Notes under the pieces: generated by a model
The model's input: only the letters and a program-made list of their open reading frames with translations
Databases searched by the model: none
What the model was told of the DNA's origin: nothing
DNA from: Thermaerobacter sp. FW80
GTDB lineage: Bacteria > Bacillota > Sulfobacillia > Thermaerobacterales > Thermaerobacteraceae
Reading direction: 5' to 3'
Assembly: GCF_004634385.1 (NCBI RefSeq)
Contig: NZ_CP037895.1
Location: forward strand, 1,401,245 to 1,465,244
DNA length: 64,000 nt
Shown: piece by piece, positions 17,402 to 25,070 of the stretch
Layout of the letters: each line of letters opens with the position of its first letter
Position numbering within the stretch: position 1 is the stretch's first letter
Translations under genes and position numbers: made by a program

Positions 17402-18496
17402 GTGGAGCCGGAGATCCGGCCCCTGGAGTCCCACGACGAGCTGTCGCAGGCCGAGGCTCTCGAGCGGGTGGTCTGGGGCGGTCCGCCCATCGTCCCGGCG
17501 GCCACCATGCGAGCCGTGCTCGAGGTGGGCGGCTGCGTCATGGGGGCGTGGCTGGACGGCGAGCTGGTCGGCTTCTGCTTCGGCTTCCCCGGCTGGCGTC
17601 GGCGGCAGCCGGTTCCTCCCGGTCTGGACGAACCCGCCCCCGACCCGCCCCTCGGTCCTGCGCCGCCCGTCCCGACGCCGCCCGGGCCGGGGGAGGGCAC
17701 GCCGGCCCGGCCGGCGTCAGCTGACCCCGCGAAGGGCGAGGAGCGGGAGCCCGTCTTCCACTCGGATCTACTGGCCGTGCGACCCGATCTCCGGGACCGG
17801 GGGATCGGCCGGCGGCTGAAGCTGGCCCAGCGCCAGTGGGCCCTGGCGCAGGGGATCCACCTCATCACCTGGACCTACGACCCGTTGCAGGCGCGCAACG
17901 GCTACCTGAACCTCACCCGCCTGGGCGGCGTCGTCCGCCGGTACGTGCGGGAGTTCTACGGCACGCTGGACGACGAGCTGAACCGGGGGCTGCCGGCCGA
18001 TCGGGCGGTGGTCGAGTGGTACCTCCGGAGTCCACGGGTGAGCCGCCGCGCCGCGGCCGCCGGCGTGGTCGAGGCGGGCAGGAGGGGCGTCGAGCCGGCC
18101 CCACGAGGGGCGGGAGGGGCCGGGGAACGCGGCCGCGGCGGCGAGGCTGCTCCCGACCAGGGGGCGCGCCCGGCTGCCGAGGCACGCCCAGGGGCCGACG
18201 CCGAGGTGCCGGTGCTCAACCGGCTCCGGGATGCCGACGGCATCCCGGAGCCGGTGGGCTGGCGGCCGCCCCAGGGCGAGCCCGCGGTGGGGGTTCGCAT
18301 CCCGGCCCAGTTCGCCGCGTGGCGCCAGGGCCGACCCCACTGGGGCCTGGCCTGGCGCTACCACCTGCGGGAGGTGCTGGAGGCCTGCCTGGCCGCGGGC
18401 TACCTGATGGACCGGTGCATCCCGCCGACGGGTCTGGGGGGCGGATCCGCGGGGCCGACCGCCTTGTACGTCCTGACCCGGCGGGCGAGCCCGTGA
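17402..18496 (+). CDS. GNAT superfamily acetyltransferase (COG3375-like)
   Basis: 364 residues. An N-terminal GNAT fold carries the acetyl-CoA-binding pattern RPDLRDRGIGRRLKLAQR (about 124-141) and the family's ITWTYDPLQARNGYLNLTRLG stretch, split here as ITWTYDPLQARN and GYLNLTRLG, typical of the COG3375 predicted acetyltransferases. A Pro-rich loop of about 45 residues (75-118) interrupts the fold ahead of the cofactor site. A second low-complexity stretch (about 220-265) precedes a conserved C-terminal part. GTG 17402 follows GGGGAGGCG at 17384-17392. Substrate unknown; no operon partner is evident. Confidence 0.75.
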   Translation: MEPEIRPLESHDELSQAEALERVVWGGPPIVPAATMRAVLEVGGCVMGAWLDGELVGFCFGFPGWRRRQPVPPGLDEPAPDPPLGPAPPVPTPPGPGEGTPARPASADPAKGEEREPVFHSDLLAVRPDLRDRGIGRRLKLAQRQWALAQGIHLITWTYDPLQARNGYLNLTRLGGVVRRYVREFYGTLDDELNRGLPADRAVVEWYLRSPRVSRRAAAAGVVEAGRRGVEPAPRGAGGAGERGRGGEAAPDQGARPAAEARPGADAEVPVLNRLRDADGIPEPVGWRPPQGEPAVGVRIPAQFAAWRQGRPHWGLAWRYHLREVLEACLAAGYLMDRCIPPTGLGGGSAGPTALYVLTRRASP

Positions 18497-18611
18497 GGCC
18501 CGTCGTCCCTCGCCGCCCACCTGTCCCCCGGTGCCGGGGTCGGTCTCCAGGTGATGGCACGCCGAAGGCCCGCGTGGTCCCTCGCCGCCCGCCTCTCCCC
18601 CCGGTGCCGGC

Positions 18612-19184
18612 TCACCCTTCCCCTTGGCCCGGCGAGGCCCCCGTCATGGTCGGCGGCGCCGGCACGGCCACGACGCGGCCGCGGGCGCAGAGGACGCCGT
18701 TCGCGTAGAGCTCGCTCTCCACCACCGCCTTGCGCGCACCGAGCTCCACCACCCGCCCCCGCACCACCAGCTCCGGCCCCAGGGGCGTCGGTCGCAGGTA
18801 GTCCACCTGGAGCGAAGCGGTGACGCAGCGTGGCACGGGTTCCGGGTCCCCCAGGCGATGGCCGTCCCGGTGGTACAGGGCTAGGGATGCCGTCGCCATG
18901 CTGTGGCAGTCGATCAACGAGGCGATCAGGCCGCCGTAGACGTATCCCGGTACCGCCATGTGCTCGGGACGGGGGCGGAAGCGGGTCACCGTCCCCTCGC
19001 CGTCCCAGTGGGTCTTGAGGCCGAGGCCGGCCGGGTTGTGACGGCCGCAGCCGTAACACCAGGCGAAATCGTCGGCGTACCGGTCCTGGACGGCGATCGC
19101 TCCCGCCGGCGGCCGGCCCTCCCCAGCCGCCGGCGGGCTCTGGGCGCCTCGATCCGCGGTCACCTTCTCGACCCCCCTGCCCAT
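18612..19184 (-). CDS. PaaI-type hot-dog thioesterase
   Basis: 190 residues. After a 30-residue flexible N-terminus there is a CYGCGRHNPAGLGL motif (about 43-56) and a hot-dog domain with GYVYGGLIASLIDCHSMATA (about 80-99), the PaaI/UPF0152-like arrangement in which Asp is the likely catalytic residue. It probably hydrolyses an acyl-CoA. It is on the minus strand, divergent from the ABC importer and convergent with the acetyltransferase. The start at 19184 has GGAG seven bases upstream; GTG at 19163 is an alternative. Confidence 0.8.
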   Translation of the reverse strand: MGRGVEKVTADRGAQSPPAAGEGRPPAGAIAVQDRYADDFAWCYGCGRHNPAGLGLKTHWDGEGTVTRFRPRPEHMAVPGYVYGGLIASLIDCHSMATASLALYHRDGHRLGDPEPVPRCVTASLQVDYLRPTPLGPELVVRGRVVELGARKAVVESELYANGVLCARGRVVAVPAPPTMTGASPGQGEG

Positions 19185-19319
19185 GCGGGCGCTCCGGCGT
19201 GTACCGACCCGCGACCCGATGCCGACCTGCCGACGCCCGGTTCAGCGAATGCGACGCCGACATGCCGACACGCGACGCGCGCCCGGCCGCCGGCCTGCCT
19301 CGAGGCGTGGCCCCGGCGG

Positions 19320-19462
19320 GCGCCCCTCCTGGGTGCGACGGGCGACTTCTGCTTCGGAGGGGCGACTTCCACCGCCGCCGGGCGCCCCTCCTGCGTGCGA
19401 CGAGCGACTTCTGCTTCCGACGGGCGACCCCTCCCGCGTGCGACGGGCGACTTCCGCTCCCG
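19320..19462. repeat. three imperfect direct repeats between divergent genes
   Basis: A unit of about 35 bases with the core GTGCGACGGGCGACTTCTGC recurs at about 19320, 19382 and 19425, the third copy degenerate. The spacing is irregular (about 62 and 43). It lies in the 673-base gap between the divergent thioesterase and ABC importer genes. No protein-coding signal. Confidence 0.6.
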
Positions 19463-19515
19463 CCGGGTGCTCCCCTGCCTCCGTTGGACGGCCCCCGTCC
19501 CGCGCCGGATGATCG

Positions 19516-19605
19516 CCCCCGCGGCGGGTTCCAGCCGGCCCCCGCGGCGGGTTCCAGCCGCCCCCGCGGCTGGTTCTGGCCGGCCCCCGCAGCTGGTTCC
19601 AGCCG
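19516..19605. repeat. four-copy tandem repeat, about 23 bp unit
   Basis: CCCCCGCGGCGGGTTCCAGC and its variants start at 19516, 19539, 19561 and 19584. Copies three and four carry CTGG in place of CGGG. A minisatellite in the gap upstream of the ABC importer; function, if any, unknown. Confidence 0.75.
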
Positions 19606-19789
19606 CCGACCAGGCCTCGACGGCGGCCCGGCTTCGCGTCGGCCCTGCCTTCGGCCCCCGTCTCGTCCACCCAGACCCCCTGCGCGCGCACCCCCGTCCA
19701 GCCCGCCCGTCCCGGCCCCGCCGCGTCCGCCGTCCTGCACACCCGCCCATGGCCACGGCATATCGTGGGGTAGTCGTCACGGCCGGGAC

Positions 19790-19804
19790 GTCAGGATTCC
19801 TGAC
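19790..19804. promoter_or_regulatory. perfect 7-1-7 palindrome, candidate operator of the importer
   Basis: GTCAGGATTCCTGAC lies 54 bases before the substrate-binding protein start. The perfect symmetry and position suggest a repressor site; I know no regulator for it. A possible -10, TATCGT, lies about 30 bases upstream. Confidence 0.5.
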
Positions 19805-19857
19805 ACGGTCCCGTGACACGATCCCGGTCCATGGAGTCTCGACGGGGGGTCCGAGGC

Positions 19858-21147
19858 ATGAGGGGAATCGACCGAGGCGGGGCGGTGGCGGCCGCTGGCG
19901 CCTGGGAGAACGAAGCGGCGCCCGGTCCGGTGCAGGGGCCGGTGCCCGGACCGACCAGCCGGCGCACGGCCCGCCGGGCCGGCGGCGCGGGCCGCGTTCT
20001 TCCCGCGCTGGTGGCCATCCTGATGGCCGCCCTGGTGCTGGCGGCCTGCGGGAGCGCAGGCGGACCCGGTGGCGGGACCGCGCCGGGTGCGGCGACGGGC
20101 GGGTCGGACGGGGGTGCGGCCGGCGGGTCGAGCGGCGCCGCCGGGGACTGTAGCCGGCGACCGGGCCTCGCCGGGGTGCCGCCCCTGCCGCAGGAGGTCA
20201 CGGTCAAGATCGCGGAAGACGGCGCCCCCTCGGGAGCGGGCTTCTACATCGCCACCGAGAAGGGCTACTTCCGTGACCTGTGCATCAAGCCGGAGTTCGT
20301 CACCTTCGAGTCGAGCGCGTACATGCTGCCGGCCCTGGCCGCCGACCAGGTCCAGGTGGCCGGCGGGGTGCTCAGCGTCGGGCTCTGGAACGCCATCCAG
20401 AGCGGGCTCGACCTGCGTCTCGTCGCCACCAAGGGCGAGAACATCCCGGGGCGTTCGTACTTCAACCTGACGGTGGCCGCCGACAAGGCCGATGCGATCA
20501 AGGACTACAAGGACCTCAAGGGCAAGCGCATCGCCATCACGGCGGAGGCCTCGCTGGACGAGCAGTTCGTCGACCTCGCCCTCCAGCACGCGGGCCTCAG
20601 CCGCGACGACGTGGAGTACGTGATCATCAAGTCCTTCGGCGACATGAACGCCGCCCTGGCCAACGGGGCCGTCGACCTGGCGATGCACATCGAGCCCTTG
20701 ATCACCCAGGCGGAGGCCCAGGGCATCCTCAAGCGCTTCGGCGACGCCGCCCGGGACTACGCCCCCGGCTTCCAGATCGCCGAGGTGCTGGCGAGCCCGC
20801 GCTTCGTGGCCGACAAGGAGCTCTCCCAGCGCTTCATGCTGGCCTACGTGAAGGCCCTGCGGGACTACAACGACGCCTTCGTGCAGCGGGACGAGGCGAA
20901 GATGGCCGAGATCATCCCGATCATGACCAAGTACACCGCGCTCAAGGACCCCGAGCTCTGGAAGAAGGTGTACGTCCCGGGGTTGAATCCCGATGGACGG
21001 CTCAACGTGGAGAGCCTCAAGGCGCAGCTCGATTGGTACCGCGAGCGGGGCTACTTCACGGGCGAGATCGATCTGGACGCGGTGGTCGACCAGTCGCTGG
21101 TGGAGTACGCGGTGCGGGTCCTCGGTCCCTATGAGCCGGGGAAGTAG
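19858..21147 (+). CDS. NitT/TauT-type ABC transporter substrate-binding lipoprotein
   Basis: 429 residues. A basic start, a hydrophobic segment ending in the lipobox LAAC (Cys about 64) and a Gly/Ser/Ala linker precede an NMT1/THI5-like periplasmic-binding domain (about 105-425) with the GAGFYIATEKGYFRDL opening. This class imports small organic molecules such as taurine, alkanesulfonates, nitrate or thiamine precursors; the ligand cannot be told from sequence. ATG 19858 follows GGGGGGT at 19844-19850. It is followed by its permease and ATPase genes. No TPP riboswitch was seen upstream, which argues weakly against a thiamine precursor. Confidence 0.88.
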   Translation: MRGIDRGGAVAAAGAWENEAAPGPVQGPVPGPTSRRTARRAGGAGRVLPALVAILMAALVLAACGSAGGPGGGTAPGAATGGSDGGAAGGSSGAAGDCSRRPGLAGVPPLPQEVTVKIAEDGAPSGAGFYIATEKGYFRDLCIKPEFVTFESSAYMLPALAADQVQVAGGVLSVGLWNAIQSGLDLRLVATKGENIPGRSYFNLTVAADKADAIKDYKDLKGKRIAITAEASLDEQFVDLALQHAGLSRDDVEYVIIKSFGDMNAALANGAVDLAMHIEPLITQAEAQGILKRFGDAARDYAPGFQIAEVLASPRFVADKELSQRFMLAYVKALRDYNDAFVQRDEAKMAEIIPIMTKYTALKDPELWKKVYVPGLNPDGRLNVESLKAQLDWYRERGYFTGEIDLDAVVDQSLVEYAVRVLGPYEPGK

Positions 21148-21431
21148 GGCGCACGGCTGGCGCCGGGTGCCGGGTGAAGCTTGGGGGCGGTCGCAGGCGG
21201 CTGGGGGTGTCCGGGTCCCACTCCCGCGGCCCGGCGGCCGCTCCCGTTCCCGTCGGCGATCCCCGCCCACCCCGCCGTCGTCGGCGTCGCCGCCGTCCGG
21301 TCCACGCTGCGACGGCGCCGGATCGGGGGCCTCGGCCGTCGGCGGGAGGGGGATGGCCCCCGGGGGGTCGCGGTCGCCGGCGCGGACCCGGCCCCGCGGC
21401 GACCGAGCGCTGCGGACCAGGGGGGAGTGCC

Positions 21432-22403
21432 ATGAGCCGTTGGCAGCCCGGTCAGGGCGACGGTCGACCCCGGTGGCGGGTAGCCGGCCGGCTGGCGCCG
21501 GTGGTCGATCGATCCGATGGATCGTCCGCGAACCCGCGGGCCGTGGCCCCGGTGGAGCCCGCGGTCACCGGGGACGAACGCGGCTCCGCCGACCCGCGGC
21601 ACCGGCGGGGCCGGCGGCAGCAGCACGGCCGCCGGCCCCGCCGCGGACCGGTGCTGGACCGAGAGCGGTGGCTCTCCATCGTCAGCCCCATCGGCCTGCT
21701 GCTGATCTGGGAGGTGCTGGTGCGGCTGGGCTGGTTGGACGTCCGGTTCTTCCCGCCGCCCAGCCGGATCGCCGTCCGCTTCGCCGCCATGGTGGCCGAC
21801 GGCACCCTGGTCCAGCACCTGGGCATCAGCCTCTTGCGGGTGCTCCTCGGCTTCGCAGCGGGCGCCGTGCCGGCGGTGGTCCTCGGCCTGACCATGGGGC
21901 TGTTCCCGGTGGTGCGGGCGGTCCTGGAGCCCGTGGTGGCCGCGATCTATCCCATCCCCAAGATCGCCCTGCTGCCGCTGCTCCTGATGATCTTCGGCGT
22001 CGGCGAGACCTTCAAGGTGGTCACCATCGCCCTGGGCTGCTTCACCCTGGTGCTGGTGAACACCGTGGCCGGCGTGGTCAACATCGAGCGCATCTACATC
22101 GACGTGGCGCGCAACTTCGGCGCCTCGCGCCTGGACTTCTACCGCACGGTGGCGTGGCCGGGCGCCCTGCCCATGATCTTCGCCGGCCTGAAGCTGGGCA
22201 TGGGCGTGTCGCTGCTGCTCATCGTGGCCGCGGAGATGATCGGCGCCCGCAGCGGCCTGGGCTACCTGATCTGGAACTCCTACCAGGTCTGGGACATGGC
22301 CGCCATGTACATCGGCCTGGTGCTGATGAGCTTCTTCGGCTACGTCTTCACGATGGCGCTCAACGAGCTGGAACGGGTGGTGCTGCCCTGGCGGCCCCGG
22401 TAG
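21432..22403 (+). CDS. NitT/TauT-type ABC transporter permease
   Basis: 323 residues. An 80-residue Arg/Pro/Gly-rich N-terminus precedes a six-helix BPD_transp_1 permease of the SsuC/TauC type, with the typical FFPPPSRI opening and the cytoplasmic ARNFGASRLDFYRTVAWPGA loop (the EAA motif that docks on the ATPase). ATG 21432 follows GGGGGGAG at 21420-21427. A 284-base GC-rich gap separates it from the binding protein gene and holds nothing recognised. The long basic N-terminus is unusual for the family. Confidence 0.87.
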   Translation: MSRWQPGQGDGRPRWRVAGRLAPVVDRSDGSSANPRAVAPVEPAVTGDERGSADPRHRRGRRQQHGRRPRRGPVLDRERWLSIVSPIGLLLIWEVLVRLGWLDVRFFPPPSRIAVRFAAMVADGTLVQHLGISLLRVLLGFAAGAVPAVVLGLTMGLFPVVRAVLEPVVAAIYPIPKIALLPLLLMIFGVGETFKVVTIALGCFTLVLVNTVAGVVNIERIYIDVARNFGASRLDFYRTVAWPGALPMIFAGLKLGMGVSLLLIVAAEMIGARSGLGYLIWNSYQVWDMAAMYIGLVLMSFFGYVFTMALNELERVVLPWRPR

Positions 22404-22683
22404 CGGCGCGGGCAGGGACGGGCGCACACCGGCGCGGCGGGAAGCTGGCCGACCACCGCCGGACGCCGCGTCGTGGGGCGTGCCACGTCCGGACCGGGCC
22501 GCTGGGCCCTCTGTGGCGCCCCGGCCCGGGGGCGCGGCAGGGCGGTCCGCGCGCGGGTGCGGCCGGCGGCGGGGATCGTCCCGACGCGACCCACGCGCCG
22601 GCGGCGGGCCTCGGGCGGCGAGGGTGGGTGGACGGCCCGGCTTGGGAGCGGCGTGGCGAGGGACGGCTTCAGGGGGGATCGCG

Positions 22684-23496
22684 ATGACCACACCGTGGAA
22701 GATCCGGATTCGCGGCCTGCGCAAGGAATTCGCCACCCGGCGGCGCGTGATCACCGCCCTTGACGGCGTCGACCTGGAGGTCGCCGAGGGCGAGTTCGTC
22801 TGCCTCGTCGGCCCCTCCGGCTGCGGCAAGACCACCCTGCTGCGCATCCTGGCCGGCCTGGAGACGCCGACGGCGGGCACCATCGAGGTGGCGCGCCGTG
22901 ATCCCTCCCGGCCCTTGCAGGCCATGGTGTTCCAGGAGCAGTCGGTGTTCCCCTGGATGACCGTCCGCCGCAACATCGGCTACGGCCTGGCCCTCCGGCG
23001 GGTGCCCCGCGCCGAGCGGGAGCGCATCGTCGACCGCTACCTCAAGCTGGTGGGCCTCGAACCCTTCGCCGACGCCTACCCCCACCAGCTCTCGGGCGGC
23101 ATGAAGCAGCGGGTCAGCGTCGCCCGCGCCTTCGCCGTCGACCCCGAGATCCTGCTGATGGACGAACCCTTCGCGGCCCTGGACGAGCAGAACAAGCTGC
23201 TGCTGGCCGAGGAGCTGTTGCGCCTCTGGGAGTCCAACCGCAAGACGGTGCTCTACGTCACCCACTCCATCGACGAGGCGATCCACCTGGCCGACCGCAT
23301 CGTGGTCTTCACGGCCTCGCCGGGGCGGATCAAGGCGGAGGTGCCGGTGACCATCCCGCGGCACCGCGACCTGGACAGCCTGCGGGCGCACCCCGCCTAC
23401 GCCGCCATCTACCAGCGGGTCTGGCAGGCCCTGCGCGACGAGGTGCTGGCCGCACGCCGGCACGAGGAGCGGGAGCGGGTGGCCGGACGGCGGTAG
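22684..23496 (+). CDS. NitT/TauT-type ABC transporter ATPase
   Basis: 270 residues. Walker A GPSGCGKTT, Q-loop in VFQEQSVFPW, signature LSGGMKQR, Walker B ILLMDEP and switch His in VTHSIDEA, all in the SsuB/TauB order and at normal length. ATG 22684 follows GGGGGGATC. It completes the importer with the two upstream genes; the preceding 280-base gap shows no feature. The stop codon TAG (23494-23496) abuts a GCCGGTTCGTCC word (23496-23507). Confidence 0.92.
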   Translation: MTTPWKIRIRGLRKEFATRRRVITALDGVDLEVAEGEFVCLVGPSGCGKTTLLRILAGLETPTAGTIEVARRDPSRPLQAMVFQEQSVFPWMTVRRNIGYGLALRRVPRAERERIVDRYLKLVGLEPFADAYPHQLSGGMKQRVSVARAFAVDPEILLMDEPFAALDEQNKLLLAEELLRLWESNRKTVLYVTHSIDEAIHLADRIVVFTASPGRIKAEVPVTIPRHRDLDSLRAHPAYAAIYQRVWQALRDEVLAARRHEERERVAGRR

Positions 23497-23556
23497 CCGG
23501 TTCGTCCGGCGGGAGGGGGTGCCATCGCCCCGCTGGCGGAGGCCAAGGCGGGGCGC

Positions 23557-23606
23557 TATACTGGAACCGCTGCGGAGGGAGGCCGCGGGGGCGCGGACCT
23601 CCCTCC
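23557..23606 (+). promoter_or_regulatory. promoter -10 and leader hairpin of the CDF transporter gene
   Basis: GCTATACTGG has the -10 hexamer TATACT at 23557-23562, without a clear -35. Twelve bases on is a hairpin: GGAGGGAGG (23574-23582) pairs with CCTCCCTCC (23598-23606), with an inner CCGCG/CGCGG stem. Metal exporters often have structured leaders; I cannot match this one to the yybP-ykoY manganese riboswitch. Confidence 0.5.
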
Positions 23607-23630
23607 CGCCGTGTCTGGGAAGTTGCACGA

Positions 23631-23647
23631 CCGCAACCTTCTTGCGG
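23631..23647 (+). promoter_or_regulatory. small hairpin overlapping the CDF ribosome binding site
   Basis: CCGCAA (23631-23636) pairs with TTGCGG (23642-23647) around CCTTC. The 3' arm runs into GGGGAGG (23646-23652), the ribosome binding site, so the hairpin could modulate translation. Confidence 0.4.
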
Positions 23648-23659
23648 GGAGGAAAGTCC

Positions 23660-24730
23660 GTGACGGGTGGGGTGCGGGACCGGGGGTTCCAGACGGTGGA
23701 CCCTCGTGCAGCCAGCCTGCGAGGGGCCTGGCTGGGCATCGCCGCCTACGCGCTGCTGAGCGCGGTGAAGATCGCGGTCGGCTGGCGGGCGGGCTCGCGG
23801 GCGGTCCTGGCCGACGGCCTCAACAACCTGACCGACGTGCTGGCGTCGGTGGCGGTGCTGTGGGGCATCCGGGCGGCGGCCCGGCCGGCCGACGCCGAGC
23901 ACCGTTACGGCCACGGGCGGGCGGAGACCGTCGCCCAGCTGGTGGTGGGGACGGTGATGGGGCTGGTGGGGCTCGACGTTTGCGTCGGCGCCCTCCAGGC
24001 GGCGCTCACCCCGCGGCTCGAACCGCCCGCGCCCTATGCGGCGCTGGTCGCCCTCGCCGCGGCCGCCGTCATGGCCGCAGTCTACCTCTACAACGGCGCC
24101 CTGGCGCGGCGCACCGGCAGCCTGGCGCTGCGGGCCGCCGCCCGCGACCACCGCGCCGATGTCCTGGTCAGCCTGGGCACGGCGGTCGGCATCTGGGGGG
24201 CCCAACGGGGCTGGCCCTGGCTTGACCCCGTGGCGGGCATGGTGGTCGGCGTGCTGGTGGTGCGCACGGCCTGGCGGTTGCTGGTCGAGGCCACCCACGA
24301 CCTGCTGGACGGCTTCGAGCCCGAGCGCCTGCAGCGGCTGCGCAGGCGGATCGCAGGGGTGCCGGGTGTCCAGGGGGTCCGGGACCTGCGCGGACGGCGC
24401 CTGGGCAAGGCGTCCGCCATCGACGTGACCATCACCGTCGATCCCGACCTCACCGTGGAACAGTCCCACGCCGTGGCGGACCGGGTCGAGCAGGCGCTGC
24501 GGCGCGACCCCGACATCCAGCTGGTGCACGTGCACGTCGAGCCCCACTCCGCGCCGGCCGGCCGCCCCCCCGTCGGGACCGCCGCCGCGGATGTCGGTGC
24601 GCCCGGCTCCGGCGGCCGAGGGGAGCGCGGCGATCGCCCCCTCCCTCCGGGGGATGGCGGTCCGTCGGGCACGAACGACCCGCCCGGCGACCCCACGGCC
24701 CCCGGTGGCCGGTCCGCGGCCCGGTCGTAG
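23660..24730 (+). CDS. cation diffusion facilitator, predicted Mn2+ exporter
   Basis: 356 residues. Six membrane helices then a cytoplasmic ferredoxin-like domain (about 205-290) ending in VHVHVEPH, and a Pro/Gly-rich tail of some 60 residues. The metal site is read from helix 2, NNLTD, and helix 5, DHRAD: Asn-Asp-Asp-Asp rather than the His-Asp-His-Asp of Zn exporters or the Asp-Asp-His-Asp of YiiP. The NDDD pattern is that described for the manganese exporter MntE of Streptococcus pneumoniae, so Mn2+ efflux is the best prediction. GTG 23660 follows GGGGAGGAAAG at 23646-23656. Confidence 0.85.
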   Translation: MTGGVRDRGFQTVDPRAASLRGAWLGIAAYALLSAVKIAVGWRAGSRAVLADGLNNLTDVLASVAVLWGIRAAARPADAEHRYGHGRAETVAQLVVGTVMGLVGLDVCVGALQAALTPRLEPPAPYAALVALAAAAVMAAVYLYNGALARRTGSLALRAAARDHRADVLVSLGTAVGIWGAQRGWPWLDPVAGMVVGVLVVRTAWRLLVEATHDLLDGFEPERLQRLRRRIAGVPGVQGVRDLRGRRLGKASAIDVTITVDPDLTVEQSHAVADRVEQALRRDPDIQLVHVHVEPHSAPAGRPPVGTAAADVGAPGSGGRGERGDRPLPPGDGGPSGTNDPPGDPTAPGGRSAARS

Positions 24731-24739
24731 GCCGGCGCC

Positions 24740-24934
24740 TCAGCCGTCCCCGTGGACCGCGTCGTGGTGCGCCCCCGGGGCCTGGAGGTACCGCTCGGGA
24801 TCCCGCTCGAACTGCTTGCGGCAGTACGGGCAGCAGAAATAATAGGTGGTGCCGCGGTAGACCACCGTCTCGACGCCCATCTCCTCGGCGGTCGACTCGT
24901 CGATGGTCATGCCGCACACGGGATCGACGGCCAC
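24740..24934 (-). CDS. YHS domain protein
   Basis: 64 residues. Starts DPVCGMTID, then TTYYFCCPYCRKQFERDPERYL: the YHS/TRASH-like metal-binding domain, with Cys at positions 8, 36, 37 and 40 by the GTG 24934 start. GGGAGG lies about nine bases ahead of that GTG. Free-standing YHS proteins accompany heavy-metal ATPases and metal-handling enzymes, and the convergent neighbour here is the predicted Mn exporter. A metal chaperone or sensor role is plausible but unproven. A longer in-frame reading upstream on this strand is antisense to the methyltransferase gene and not credible. Confidence 0.8.
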   Translation of the reverse strand: MAVDPVCGMTIDESTAEEMGVETVVYRGTTYYFCCPYCRKQFERDPERYLQAPGAHHDAVHGDG

Positions 24935-25070
24935 GGTGACACCGCCTCCCTGGATTCGCGAAGGGCCCCGGTGCGGCGGCGCTGCCGCGCCCGAGGCGGA
25001 TCGCCCTAGGGAGGGTTTTGGCGCCCCGTTGCGGCATCCCTGCCAAGCCGCGGGGCAGGAGGAAGATGTC

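Noticed and set aside
23646-23658. GAGGAAAGTCC, the 5' conserved motif of RNase P RNA
   Set aside because: The match is striking, but the next 350 bases encode a normal CDF transporter and I find none of the other conserved RNase P RNA regions. The motif is explained as a ribosome binding site and start codon context.
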